Shown: positions 34,380 to 46,642 of the stretch, piece by piece | Layout: the number at the start of each line of letters is the position of its first letter | How positions within the stretch are numbered: position 1 is the first letter of the stretch | Origin: Sesamum alatum | Lineage: Eukaryota > Streptophyta > Magnoliopsida > Lamiales > Pedaliaceae | Reading direction: 5' to 3' | DNA: 64,000 nt | NCBI GenBank assembly: GCA_034509735.1 | Contig: JACGWO010000005.1 | Coordinates: forward strand, 16,667,264-16,731,263 | Position numbers and translations under genes: made by a program | Notes under the pieces: model-generated | Databases searched by the model: none | Seen by the model: only the letters and a program-made list of their open reading frames with translations | What the model was told of the DNA's origin: nothing

Positions 34380-36650
34380 CTATCACTAATCTGCAGGTGG
34401 TTTGCAGAAAGTGAATAAGGACTTAAAAGCCAAGAACAGTTCTAGGATTCAACAATGGCAAGGTCCATTGATGAAAAGGACTAGAGACTTGTTAGGCTCA
34501 TAATCGTGATCATGTTAGGATAATATAGGAATTACGTAACCTAGCATGATCAAAAGTATGTCTCTTTGTTGGACAAAGGTTTTATTACATACATATTTGA
34601 TCAAACAAAATTATTGAATATTGATTCATGTTTGCTAGTACATAAATTCCTAAAAAAAAAAAAAAAAAAAAAAACCATCCCATAAAAGGTTTATAGATAC
34701 TCAAAATTCAAATTATCTAAATGGATTAATCAAGACCAACTTACAGATTTGGCATCTACAAACAGCTAGGACGTTTCTTCTTATTAAAAGATAAGTAAAT
34801 TGGAAAGTTCGATGAATCTAGAAGTAGATGATTCGAATCGACTAAATTTGCAAGTCTTTTATGAATAAGAAAGTCCGAAAGCTCTTTGTTGGACAAAGTA
34901 GGCTTGCCAAATAGTCTATTGGAAGGGAGCCAATAAGACAACTGTAGGTTACTAATGCACAAAAACCATAAGAGGGTTCAAAAGTCTAAAGGTCCCATAG
35001 GAGGTTTGGGAATTAGACTTAAGGAGGTGAACCATAAATGGTCGCAAAATTAAACCTGTTTCGATAGGATCGAAAAGGCCGTGTATTTAGTGGGAGCTCT
35101 TGAGCATCCAGTTGAGAATGGAATTCTCAATGAAACATTTCCTATAAAGGCCAAGTATGACGGTCTCTGATAAAGGGAACGATCGAATCTCGTTGGACGA
35201 AGATCGATCGAAGTTTCGCCCAATTACCTTAGCCCGTGTAGACGTAGACTCAAAATTGCCAATGTAAGGAACGTGGCACATTTTGCTAGGAGTCACGCAC
35301 AAGGAGCCATGGTTTGGCAAGCCTGTGTCCCGACAAAGTCCGTGAGCATGTAGAAGGATCCTACATACGTCAAGGGACTAGTGGGAGACAAATTAGACTC
35401 GGTGTCTAATTTGTACAAGTTTACGACAGAATAATACTAACATTGCTTAGAATCGCATTTCTTAAATTGATCATATTCCAAGTCCCCTTAAGAACGAACC
35501 CGAATGTCGTAAGAGGTACGAGTGATCGGGATATGTTCGGTCAAATTTGGATAGTAATCCAAATGACCTGCGGAACGTGATGTTGGACATCGTAGTAGGA
35601 TTTATGGAGAGGAGCCATAGAATCCGCTAGGAAATTCAAACAAGGTTTGAAACACCGCATAACTGGAATATTCGTTTTGACGAGCTCATACGGAGCATGA
35701 CTCGGTCTTAAACGACGTAGGTGATCAGTGGGAGTAGAAAATGGCGTTCCAAGTGTTTAAGTGTGTAATGTCTTGATTCATGGATGAATTCAAAGCATTA
35801 GGAATCACTAAAACACAAACCGTAACTCACGAAAATTCTCCATGACATTTTAGGGATCCCACATACATTTCATGAATTGAGCTTTTCAAAGACTCAGTCA
35901 TGGTGGACTGATGAGAAAAACTCATATATGTAGAGGGACAAGTTGTTCGAGACTCAGTCATAGTAAGACTGATGAGAAAACTTGGATACTATGCATAAAG
36001 CATCAAGCCATTCAAGACTTAGTCACGGTGGACTAATGAGAAGGCTTGGATGTTGAGTATCCCCTACGTCTTAACCCTAGGCAAACATATGATATGTTTA
36101 CTCGGTGCATAGGAACCGATGTTGAGAGTGCTTCTAGCATGGCTCAACATAAATCGGTAATGCACTGAGGGGTTGAAGACAACAATCAAGAACGATCCTT
36201 AGTACCTGAATAAGGACTAAAGATGTGTTCATGATGCACCGTCTGTTGAGAGTTGCTTTGGAAGGCTAAAGCGATACTAGCTTCCAGAGCATAAGTGAAA
36301 ATCAGTTAGTCTCAAAGGTATGCACAGTCAGGCCCAATGACGAGTGCATCGGATAGTGGTCACTGATGAAGACCGCGTCCATAGGATGGACGTGGCGCCT
36401 AGCACGACCAAGCCATGTTTGCCTATATGGCAGGCAACTTGGCTATGGGAGTATTGGCACGAGATCTCATCACAAGATCCACGAAAATATTCTTAGACAA
36501 CCACCATCTCTAAGAGGCAATGGTGGATAGAGGTAACACGGTTAGACCGTATTGCTTCGCAAGAAAATATAAGCGGACTCACAATACCTTAGTCGGTATC
36601 GTAGATTACTCATACTCAGAGGATTCTGAACAAAGTGGGTAATTGACTTA
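34380..36650 (+). pseudogene. Decayed pol of family A element
   Basis: This is the place of protease, integrase, RT and RNase H. Only nucleotide-level resemblance to the better copies remains, for example the counterpart of the integrase CESC/KPF region near 34860-34920 and of the post-RT segment near 36030-36070. No sense frame exceeds a few dozen codons. A pure A-run of about 23 is at 34652-34674. The region is shared, nearly unchanged, with 1-1650. Confidence 0.7.
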
Positions 36651-36655
36651 TTGGT

Positions 36656-36667
36656 CAAGTGGGAGAT
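36656..36667 (+). promoter_or_regulatory. Polypurine tract
   Basis: AAGTGGGAGATT directly precedes the 3' LTR, matching 1652-1662. It would prime plus-strand synthesis. Confidence 0.8.
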
Positions 36668-38438
36668 TGTTAGAATAGGTGACCAGATAGGATCTGTCCC
36701 CTGTCAAAGGATATGTAAGAACGGTGAATTCCAAGATAGGATCTGTCCCCTGTCAAAGGATATGACAGCAAGATCTCCTATGCGCTCGGAGATGGTTTAG
36801 ACTCACAAAGTCTATGGCCATAGCACTTGATGTAGTGGGAAAGGATTTCCTACGTCGAGTTAAACCTATCTCGAGCATTATGCATAGTTGCCTAGTCAAC
36901 GATGGGAACCGACCCCTAGACTAAAGGCCGGGAGACAGGCGACAGTAGGACCGTACCCGTACGTATCGAGCGTCGGTAGGACCGCACCTGCGTATAACTC
37001 GGAGCCTAAATGTTCACACCATAAATTCACCTAGTCTCTAGTGCCATGGACCGTTGCTAGATGGCCACCCATGGTAACGGACTACTTTAGTTATGAAATA
37101 ATGAAAAGTAGGTCCAAGTCTAGCTGAAAGGTGAACCTAAAGAGTCACACCCGCTACACCAAATGAAAGGGAATTAATTTGGAATTAATTCCGGGAGAAG
37201 GTTTAATTTAATGGAATTAAATTATACTTCTTGGAGATACAAGCCTCGATGTATTATTTGGAATAATCAGGCTTGAGTTCATAAATTAGATTTATGAATT
37301 TTACAAAGCATGGGCTTTCCTTTTAATTAGATTAAAAGGGTGAATTAATTAATTAATGGGCTTGGTATTAAATAGGATTTAATATAAAGTCCATGGACTA
37401 TTTAATTTGGAATTAAATAAAGTCCATTCCATTAATTAATTAATGGGCTTAGTATATTAAATAGGATTTAATATAAAGTCCATGGGACTATTTAATTTAG
37501 AATTAAATAATCCCATTCTATGGAATTAATTAATGGGCTTGGTATTAAATAGGATTTAATATAAAGTCCATGGACTATTTTAATTTGGAATTAAATAAAG
37601 TCCATTCCATTAATTAATGGGCTTAGTATATTAAATAGGATTTTAATATAAAGTCCATGGGAATATTTAATTTAGAATTAAATAGGCCCATTCCATAAAG
37701 CCCATCAAAATGGATGGACAAGATTTGATCTAGAGAATGATGAGATGAAGGGCCATGATTAATTTGACTTAATCAAAGCCTAATTTGACTAGGATTTGAC
37801 TAGGTCAAAATCCTAGTCAAAGTGTGTCTCTTTGGAAGAGTTTGAGAAGGAATAGGAATTCCATCTCCTATAAATACTTAAAAACACACACACTTACACC
37901 TAGTATTCTCTACAACTCTCATCTCTCATCACTCTCAAGATTTTCGTCCATCCCCTCTTCTTTTCTCCAAGATTTCTATTTTGTTCTTCTTGATTTATTC
38001 AAGGTAGAACATAAGAGACGCCGGTTGCGTTAATTGATAGCGTGTACCGATGTCTCTTCTCCCAAATTACTTCTTGCTAGCACAAGGGTTGTTTGCTTTC
38101 CGGTGGAGCGAGTGAGATGATTTAGAGGGTCTCTTATTTGAGATCTTGGTGCAAAACGGGGAACAATGCGTGTAGCCGAAACGAAGACAAAACTACAACC
38201 GGGTAGGTTCTTTAATTTCGTTTTTTCCGGTTTCAATTCTATGGCCTCCATGTTGTGTTTTATTGAACATGAGATACACCGAACGCCCGGGAGAATCAAG
38301 GGCACACCCCTTGATTCGTTTATGTATATTATGCATGATTTAAATTCGATTTAATTATGCTTTGTAATTTTATTACGCATTCTTTCGCGCTTCCGCTATA
38401 CGCGTTAATCTCCCGGGCCGATCCACCGATTTCTTTCA
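36668..38438 (+). mobile_element. Family A 3' LTR with 5' deletion and filler (1771 bp)
   Basis: The first 18 bases match the 5' LTR, but about 575 bp (the counterpart of roughly 28896-29470) are missing. At the joint about 26 bp from further inside (counterpart 29493-29519) has been copied in, giving ATAGGATCTGTCCCCTGTC twice, 49 bp apart. The rest matches the 5' LTR with few differences, including the LTR box (37044-37081), four tandem units (about 37352-37688) and TATA box (37869-37876). Confidence 0.9.
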
Positions 38439-39368
38439 CCATGGCACTAGAGAGTAGGGGAATCTTGGCGTGACATTTAGGCTCCCGAGTTCCAACGAGT
38501 ATGGTCCTTCCATCATCCGTCTCCCAGTCTTAGTCTAGGGCATGGAATTGGGTGTCGGTTTCCATCCTGGACTAGACAACTATGCTCAATAACTCAAGAC
38601 ACATCTGCTCTATTGATCGACGCAGGAAACCATTCCCTACTCGACCAATCGCTGTGGCCACAGACTTAAAGAGCTTAAACCGTCTCAGAGTGCATAGGAG
38701 ACTCGACTGTCATATACTGACAGGTGACGGATCCTATCTTGGAATCCACCATCCTCAATACATATTTCGACTACACTGGATAAAGCTTATGATAAACGTA
38801 TCCCAGATACAGACATCTCTTGCCAGACCCTAGATACAACCTTCATATGCATGTGACTGCCATGATTCTTCAAGTCCGAGGACTAATCTCGTACTATCAG
38901 AATCGGGAATTCCAGTCATATCGATCAAGCCTCCATTCCATATGACGATTCCCACAAGTCAGTTCAGTCAGCTAACACCCATGTCAACTAACCAACTAAT
39001 ATTGCATAGACGTCCAACGTCTGTCGCCAATGAAACACGGCACTCATCCAATGAATGCAATCCTTAGTGCAAGTCTCTGTAGGACCCTCGATGCCTTGTC
39101 TCGAGGTCCTCGACTTGGAACATTCCAGACCAACCCTTAGAAGTTGGTTTCATAGCTGCCATCTAATGCGCAACTCAACTACATGGGTTATCTAATTGGT
39201 CTGTGGGCATTTATTGTGACGTTAGAACGTCGTTTAACATAATCAGTAAGCACAACAAACACATAGTGCCACGGATGAATACTTACTATATTCATCAAGT
39301 GAATAAAGATTGCTAAATAGTACCCAAAACCGCCAATCCAATTGGCTTTTTGGTCACCTATTCTAACA
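38439..39368 (-). mobile_element. Family G 3' LTR, right part
   Basis: The LTR resumes after the CCATG duplication in the middle of the shared box and runs to the TGTTAGAATAGGTGACC complement at 39368. A complement of AAGTGGGAGAT follows, marking the internal region. Confidence 0.88.
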
Positions 39369-41640
39369 ATCTCCCACTTGACCTAAAGCCAATCACCCAT
39401 ATTGCTCAGACTTATCTGAGCATGAGTAATCTGCGATATTCGGCTCGGTCTCACGGGTCAACCTTATTTCTGCCAAGATGATGCGGTCCAACCGCATGTC
39501 ACCTCTTCATACCATTGCTCCAAGCAGATGGTACTGTCTAAGAATTTTCCTGGATCCGTGATGAGATCTCGGTCCTATAGCTTGAGCTACAGCCATGTTG
39601 TTATCCTCCAAGGTAACTACTGGCTAGCCCGTGCTAGGCCCCACACCCAATAATCAGATGTGGTTTTTCATCCAAACCACTATCCAGAGCAACTTCTAAA
39701 GTTGTCATACATTCAACTTTCATGGTCGGTCGTGGGGTCCCGCTTGAAACCTTTTCAAGCCACCACCTTACCATTAAGCCTGAATATATATTCATATTGA
39801 GACTAGATATTATTCACATGATCCTGGAAGCTAGTATCGCTATAGCCTTCCAGAATCAACTCTCTACAGAATTTGTATCAAGAACACTTCTTTAATCCTT
39901 ATTCAGGTATTAAAGGCTGTTCTCAACAGCTGTCTACTGCCTTCTCGGTGCACACCCCATTTCTATCGTTACGCCCAAAGCATACACAACATTAGGTCCA
40001 ATGCACCAAACAACATACCCATGTTGCCTACGGCAAAGACGTAGGGGACGTCAAACATCTGAGCTTCCTTATCAACCAACCCTGACTAATTCTTGCATAG
40101 CTTAACCCTATATATAGGAATCCAATCTTTCATGGAGACTTGCGTGAACAACGTTCGTGTTTCAGTATTTCCTAACATCTTAAATTCATTCCAAATGAAT
40201 AAGACGTTATACACTTAAACACTAGGAACACAACTAAACTCCCACTGACCCTCAAAGCTCGTTACTGATCGAGTCATACCCCGTATGAACTCATCAAAAC
40301 GAATATTCCAGTTACATAGTGTTTCAAACCTAGTTTGAATTCCATGTCGAATTACATGGCTCCAAGCCATTGATTCAATCCAATGTCCAACATTGCTTCT
40401 CCTTATGTCTTTTGGATTATAATCCAATTGACCGGACTGACCCAGAAACCTATACCTCTTAGGTATCTAGGATATTCTGGTCATCCGTAGGACAACTGGA
40501 ATATAGTCAGTAGGAAAACTTGATTACAAATGATGTTTGCTATATCGTACTGAGATGTCGCTCTACTTGATTCCTCAAGGAGCTACTCCTTACACCGGTT
40601 ATCCTCTGAAATTCAATTTTCCTTAGGATAACACATGAGCCTGTGAAAACCTAGGATTTGCCTCCTACTAGTCCTTTGACGTATGCAAGACCATCCTACA
40701 TATTCAAGTACTTTGTAGGATACAGGCTTGCCATGCCATATCCAATATGGTGTCTGGGCCACGAGCTTTAGAAACTGCCATGTTTTACAACTTGGCTACT
40801 ATCTTAAGAATAAGCCTAGATGGGCCCAAGGTAATTCAGTGAAAACACCGATCTAACCATGGCCAACAAGGTTGGATTCCTCCCTTATCAGAGACGCCGT
40901 TCAATTGTGGCGTTCCAGGAAGAATTTCACTGAGTGAGAATTCCATTCCCATTTAGATACATCAAGAACTCCCACTAAATACACACCACTCGATCCAATC
41001 GAAGGTTAATTTTGCAACCAGTTTGATTCCCACTTCAAATCTAATTCCCTGAGCCTTCCAAAAGGCCTTAGACTTGTGAACCGTCTACTGGTCTTGTGTA
41101 TTCAGTAGCCCACAGATGTCTGACTGGATCCAATCCAACAGACCACTAGCAAGCATATTTTTTCCTACAAAGAGCTTCTTGGCCATCTTCTTGCTCAAGA
41201 AGGACTTTCAAGTTAGCAGGCTCAAATTGTCTATTTCTAGACTCCTTGAATCTACTAACCTCCTTATCCTATCTAGAGGAATGTGACCTAGCTTTGCATG
41301 CCAAATATGTGAGTTTATCTTGAATATCCATTTCATCATTTGTTTTGAGCATTTATAATCTAATTATGGGATAGTATTGAAACAATTATGTAAACAACCT
41401 AGCGAACAAGAATAATCATTCTTTGTCAAATAAAAAAGACTTTCATTGATCAAAAACATGTAATCCTTATTGTCTAACAATAGAAAAACATAATTTGATC
41501 ATGCTAGGTTACATAATTGTGACCTATCAACTCTATCCTAACATGATCGCTAATAGCTAAGCCTTACTAGCCCTATAGCTTCTATGGCAATAGCCCAGCC
41601 ATTGTCTAGCTTCAGAACCATCTCCGTCTTAACCTTCTAC
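39369..41640 (-). pseudogene. Decayed pol of family G element
   Basis: The minus strand aligns by eye with RNase H, RT and IN of the family D element (20137-22745): for example the post-LTR stretch, the CAGATGGTA block near 39525, the RT region near 40200-40300 and the integrase segment near 41140-41240. Frames are broken throughout by small indels, so no domain is intact. It looks intermediate between the readable family D copy and the family A relics, which share several of its changes. Confidence 0.75.
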
Positions 41641-42596
41641 TCATTTCCATCACCTGCAAACCATTTGCAGATATGAGCTCTACAGCTGGCATCCAATACC
41701 CAAGAGTAGAATAATAATCATGTTAAAGCTCAAATCAAATGTACCTTGGTTGGAGAGGAGTTTAGGACACTTCCTCTTCCAATGCCCCTTTTCACGACAA
41801 TATATGCAAACATCTTTTGCAATCCTTGACTGCCAAACCGCCTTCCTCTTTCCTTTGCCCATGCCCAGCATGGCAACAGGAGCGCTCTATGCGCTTGCAG
41901 CGGCTGATTCTGTCTTACCCTTCTTCCTTCTCCAGCGTCCGGCCCCTTTGCCTTTCGCTCTTAAGGTCGAAGCCTCCCCCACCAATACCGACGGTGCAGA
42001 CTTTTCAATCGTTGCCTCGTATTGGACCAAACATGTTCATCAACTTATGAAGGACTTTTCTAAGCCCATTCATGTTATAGTTAATGATAAACAGGTCAAA
42101 AGAGGAGGAAGAGACTGAAGGATCATGTCGATGTACGTCTCTTTACCAAGATCAGCTCGGAGGTCTTTGAGCTTCTCCACTAGGGATAGCATCATCACTC
42201 CATGCTAGTGTACAGATGACCCTTTTGTTATCTTAGCTTCGAAAAAATGCCTTCGTTGCAGCATATCTAATATGCCGGTCCGATACGCATAAACGTCTTT
42301 CATGCGGAGCACTATCGAGCTGACATCATCCAGCCGATCATACCGTTTCTGGATCTCATTAGTCATGGATGCCAGTATGATGCGTGGACCATGCGAATGT
42401 CCTCCTGCCATTCATTGAATATCAAACGCTCTTCTAACGAGGACCCCTCCGGCAAGATCCGAGGAAGAGGCTTATCCAGAACGTAAGCCTGGTTTTCGAA
42501 ATCGAGGACAATCCTCAGATTTCGCAGCCAATCGTTATAGTTTGTTCCATCAAATTTATTATTCTCAAGAATTATAGCGAGTGGATTCTTAGACAT
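41640..42596 (-). pseudogene. gag of family G element, frameshifted
   Basis: The complement begins MSKNPLAIILENNKFDGTNY at 42596 and keeps frame to about 42363. It resumes in another frame through IILASMTNEIQKRYDRLDD (42400-42205). Near the end a fully conserved CCHC zinc knuckle, CIYCREKGHWKRKC (about 41760-41801), is readable in the frame 41871-41680. Gag would package element RNA. The order and motifs match gag at 59140-59960. At least two frameshifts break it. Confidence 0.85.
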
Positions 42597-44568
42597 CTAC
42601 ATTCAAATGTAAAACATAAATTTAGTAGATTATTATAATATTGAATTCAAGTTAAGATTTGGTCTTTATTCATTAACCCCTCCCACTATTTCTTCAAAAA
42701 GCCCACTATTCTCATGTGGGGTTTTTGGGAAACCATTTCCTAGTGGGCTTGGAGTCCACAAACGCAATTCTCCATGCCCCCGCTTTTTACGATTCACATG
42801 GGAAAGGCTTTGTGGGAGGTATCCTATACCATTCTCATCCAATGAGATCCCCAAAGATATTTGCCTCGCTTCTTCACATGATCCCCGAGGACTCCAAGCG
42901 AATCATGTTACTCTGCGTAGGCCCGACCATCAACCAAATCATATCTCAACTGTCGCCCCCACGACTCGTGAGACAGGGAACAAGAGTATATTCCTTTGTT
43001 CATAACAATTGCCATAGCTTGCTTCCATTCCAAACGTGCCACGACGCGTGAGACCACGAATGGGTGAAAGTAGCTACCTAACTACTATATTGTTATGGAT
43101 GAAAGGCTTGGAATAATCAAACCATCTGATTTTAATTCCATTTTGGGCCTAATATTTACTTGGACAATCCAAGTGAGATTCATAGTTTATTAAGACCGAG
43201 ACCTCATCATTATTAGTATTTTGCATGCTCAAGTTTTAAACATTCAATGTAAATAGATGCATTCCCAAACACATCATACATCAAAAGCATTAAGACATTA
43301 AAAACATGCAAAAGAAGCCTAGAACACCCCTGTTAGGATGATCACAGAAGCCCGTTCCTAAGTGATCCACTGAGCCCGCAGTGGATCTTTGGTCAATCTA
43401 GGGTAAGCCTACACTATTACATTTTTTTTACATCCCAATATCATTCTAATGGGCCTTGTAAAAATCCTCCTTTGTTCTTCTTGACCTTCCACCGTGGGCT
43501 CCTTCCACGGGACCTTCATCTCCTTGGAAGCTTACATTTAATAAAATAAAGCCTCACAACCTAATCTACTCTCATTACAACTTAAAAGAAACCCCAATCA
43601 TAAGTCGGGGGAGTACATTAAAAGAGAGGAAGAAAGTTTTTACTATTCTAAGGCTAAAAACGAAAGAGGGAATAAAAACAAAGAGGCACGCAGGCCTCAT
43701 CCAACAATAAATTAAACCATACATAGACCAATGGCTAGTGATCATCCTTTATCTTGTTTATCAAATAAACAACCACAAAATAAATTATATCAAATATAAA
43801 CATGCCAAGCATATAAATACAGTTCCCAGCATTTTTATAAATAGATTCTCAAATATCTAAAACAATAAACATAATAAAAATGCAGAAAATATCATATTCA
43901 TAATGCAATTAAAATTACGGGATATCAACAATACATCTAATATGCAAACAAATTTTTTTGTTTGGAAACCATTTCCAAAATAATCTAAGGCATCAAAAAA
44001 AAAAAAAATAATTTCAAAAAATCCAATTTAACTAAAATTAAAATATGCCAAATAAATCACATCCAGAAAACTGAAATTTTTTCATGAAAAACAGTGCAAA
44101 ACGGCCCAGCCGTTCAGGCCGGCAGACAGCCGGCCGCACGCGCGCGCACGGCCCCGACCGCGCGCACAGGCATTGCGCGGTCCCAGTGCGCAGCACGCCC
44201 GCACGCGCACTGCAGCAGGCACGCGCGCTCGGTCACGGCAGCGCGCGCGCAAGCAGCAGGTGCGGGCGCCGCACGCAGGAGCACCTGCTGGCCCTACGGC
44301 GACCGACACCGTTTTTCAGCAATCTTTTTTTTTTTTAATTTCTGCTATAAAACTGACACATAAACATGCATTTGCAGAAAATCCAATTCTAAAAAAATGC
44401 ATGGATATCCATAATTTCCAAAAGCAAAATTAAACACACTGTTTTCTACACATATTATCATGCTCTTAAAGCAATATATCATGCTTTCCAAAAAGCAATT
44501 TTAAACAATGTTCTTCATGCTTACACAATATATAATATGTAAATCCTGATAGCCACGACACCGAACGG
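42597..44568 (-). other. Long structured leader of family G element
   Basis: In reverse it contains the GC-rich tract (44098-44310), the CCACTGCGGGCTCAGTGG-like segment near 43368-43388, the two CACGACTCGTGAGAC-type motifs (42960-42975; 43035-43055, one base changed) and a GATCATCC segment. It is clearly diverged from the family A leader outside these landmarks, so the landmarks stand out as conserved. Confidence 0.7.
44098..44310 (-). repeat. GC-rich CGCG tract in leader
   Basis: About 210 bp with GCGCGCAC and GCCGGC words and open frames on both strands that encode only Ala/Arg/Gly/Pro-rich strings. It occupies the same position relative to the primer site as in the other elements. Confidence 0.8.
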
Positions 44569-44580
44569 GCTCTGATACCA
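44569..44580 (-). promoter_or_regulatory. Primer-binding site (initiator Met-tRNA type)
   Basis: The complement is TGGTATCAGAGC, one base from the 5' LTR that starts at 44582. Confidence 0.9.
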
Positions 44581-44581
44581 C

Positions 44582-45552
44582 TAAAAGAATCAGGTACGGC
44601 CCGGAATGCAACGGAAGCGTAAAACGTGAAATTTAAAGGCGTAATACTTAAAATTGATTGAAAGGGGTGTTCCCTTTAAAGTTCCAGGCGTTTCGGTGTT
44701 TGTCAAAGTATAAATGAGGGAGAAGATGTTGGACAAGTGGCTAATGGAAAGAAAACAAAAAAGATAATTGAAATATAAGAAAACCTACCTTTTTTGTTAC
44801 TTACACGTTAACCGGGTACATGCGTTGTCCTTCTTTTCCTTCTTTGTAGTTGTCCACTTTGGAGCTCAAACTTAGAACTCCCTAAGTATTTTCCACACCA
44901 CACAAAGGATCCAAACTATAGTTTATTGCTAGTATAAAATATAGTGAAGAGGAATAGAAAATAATCACGGAGCAACACATATCAATATAATGATCTTTAG
45001 AAATGTTTTAAGTTTCTTTTCTTTCCAAAAGAAAACAACACTTAGAGAAAATTTCAAAAGATGGTTTTGGCTAAAATCTCCAGCAAAAATGAAGCAGTTA
45101 GTAAGTAATGTCTAGCAAAGTTTTTTTGTGTATGTAGAAGAATGTAGAGTTCCAAAAAACACCTACATAAGTAACCTCCAAGGCAACTTCCACATACACA
45201 CACTTCTAGCATATCCACCACACATGATAGCAAGAGAAACCACCCACAAATCAGCAAATTTCTGCTCATCATGTGATATGTGAAGAGTTGAAACTTCCTC
45301 TTTAACTAGCTTTCAACTTGCATGGGAAAATAGCTTGGATCTTTATTGTTTTGAGACTGTATTTAATCAAGTTAAATAAATTCAACAATGTATCCATTGG
45401 CATTAACTAATCTAATTAATCTCAATCCAATTGAATCCAATGTATATTTTAATCAATTAAAAACACATAGTCCAATAAGAATAATTGATCAAATCAATTA
45501 TTCTAAGCCAAAAACCAATAAATTAATCCAATATTTTAAAGGTTCTTAGTCC
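44582..45552 (-). mobile_element. Family G 5' LTR, truncated
   Basis: This matches the left part of the 3' LTR (27583-28560) with many small indels, then stops near 45552 in the AT-rich middle. The sequence beyond is unrelated to LTR. More than half of the LTR is missing, so a deletion took the outer end. Confidence 0.8.
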
Positions 45553-46239
45553 AAAATTTTTACTTCTGGTTTCTGGCGAAACGAATAGTTCATTTGAGTC
45601 CTCCTCTTTCCGGACAACACATATAAAGAGACCCGCCACCAGTTAAATTAATTAGTAAACCCTAGGAGATATTTCTGATTATGAATTTCTTTTCTAATTC
45701 TATTCTTCTATTTCCCATTTATCTATCTTCCTTAGTTTCTTTACTAGAGAAATTATTGATCTGGAAGTACGATTCTGGGCAAGTGTTCAGATCTATTATG
45801 ACATAGCCATGAGCGCTCAAACGGTTACCTTTTGAATCTCATTAAAACCTTTTGAGCTTGGGATTGATGCAAAAATGATCTTTTTGTACAACCTGATGAT
45901 ATTAATTACTCTATTTCAAAAATCACGCGAACAGCCATGTAACAAACATCACGGGTTATATAATTTAATAAATTATATAAAATGAAATTCTAAGAATTTA
46001 CTTGTAAATTTAGATATTTAATTTAGCGTTTCTTTATATTATTTTTTATTAAATTAGTTTTAAGAAAACTTCTGAATAAAAAAAAACAAAATTAAGTCTA
46101 TTTTTATACTCTTCCTTATTTATCCTTCATGAACTTTTAGATAAAATAGACTTCTAGAAGAGCATATAATGAAATTCTTTGATTGGCTCTTTCCATAAAG
46201 CAAAGGAATGAATCCGTTTTTTTATTTGACTGATGAGAG
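45553..46239. other. Unassigned stretch, possibly organelle-derived
   Basis: No gene or transposon could be named. The stretch 45553-45835 has the composition of organelle spacer DNA, and rbcL-derived sequence follows at 46240. I could not identify the source gene or spacer. Confidence 0.3.

Positions 46240-46642
<403 letters not shown>

Larger units (their letters stand above)
28877..38438 (+). mobile_element. Complete non-autonomous copia-derived element (family A), 9.56 kb, TSD CCATG
   Basis: This is the clearest complete element: perfect CCATG copies (28872-28876 and 38439-38443), 5' LTR 28877-31196, primer site 31198-31209, long leader, gag relic, decayed pol, purine tract and 3' LTR 36668-38438. 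The LTRs look almost identical where both exist, so insertion was recent. The interior is already decayed in the same way as the copies at 1-3993 and 3994-10858. It therefore probably moved using proteins from another element. The 3' LTR has lost about 550 bp net. Confidence 0.94.
27583..45552 (-). mobile_element. Reverse Ty1/copia element (family G) carrying a nested element
   Basis: In reverse: 5' LTR (truncated, 45552 to 44582), primer site, leader, gag, decayed pol, purine tract (near 39369-39380), 3' LTR (39368 to 27583). The 3' LTR is split by the family A element at 28877-38438. The left end lies in plastid atpI DNA. The right end is a deletion, because the 5' LTR stops half way, so no target duplication can be tested. 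Both LTR termini next to the plastid side and primer site read TAAAAG instead of TGAAAG. Confidence 0.85.

Noticed and set aside
45553..45840. Possible named plastid or mitochondrial gene next to the rbcL fragment
   Set aside because: Composition looks organellar, but I could not match any frame or spacer to a gene, so no name is given.
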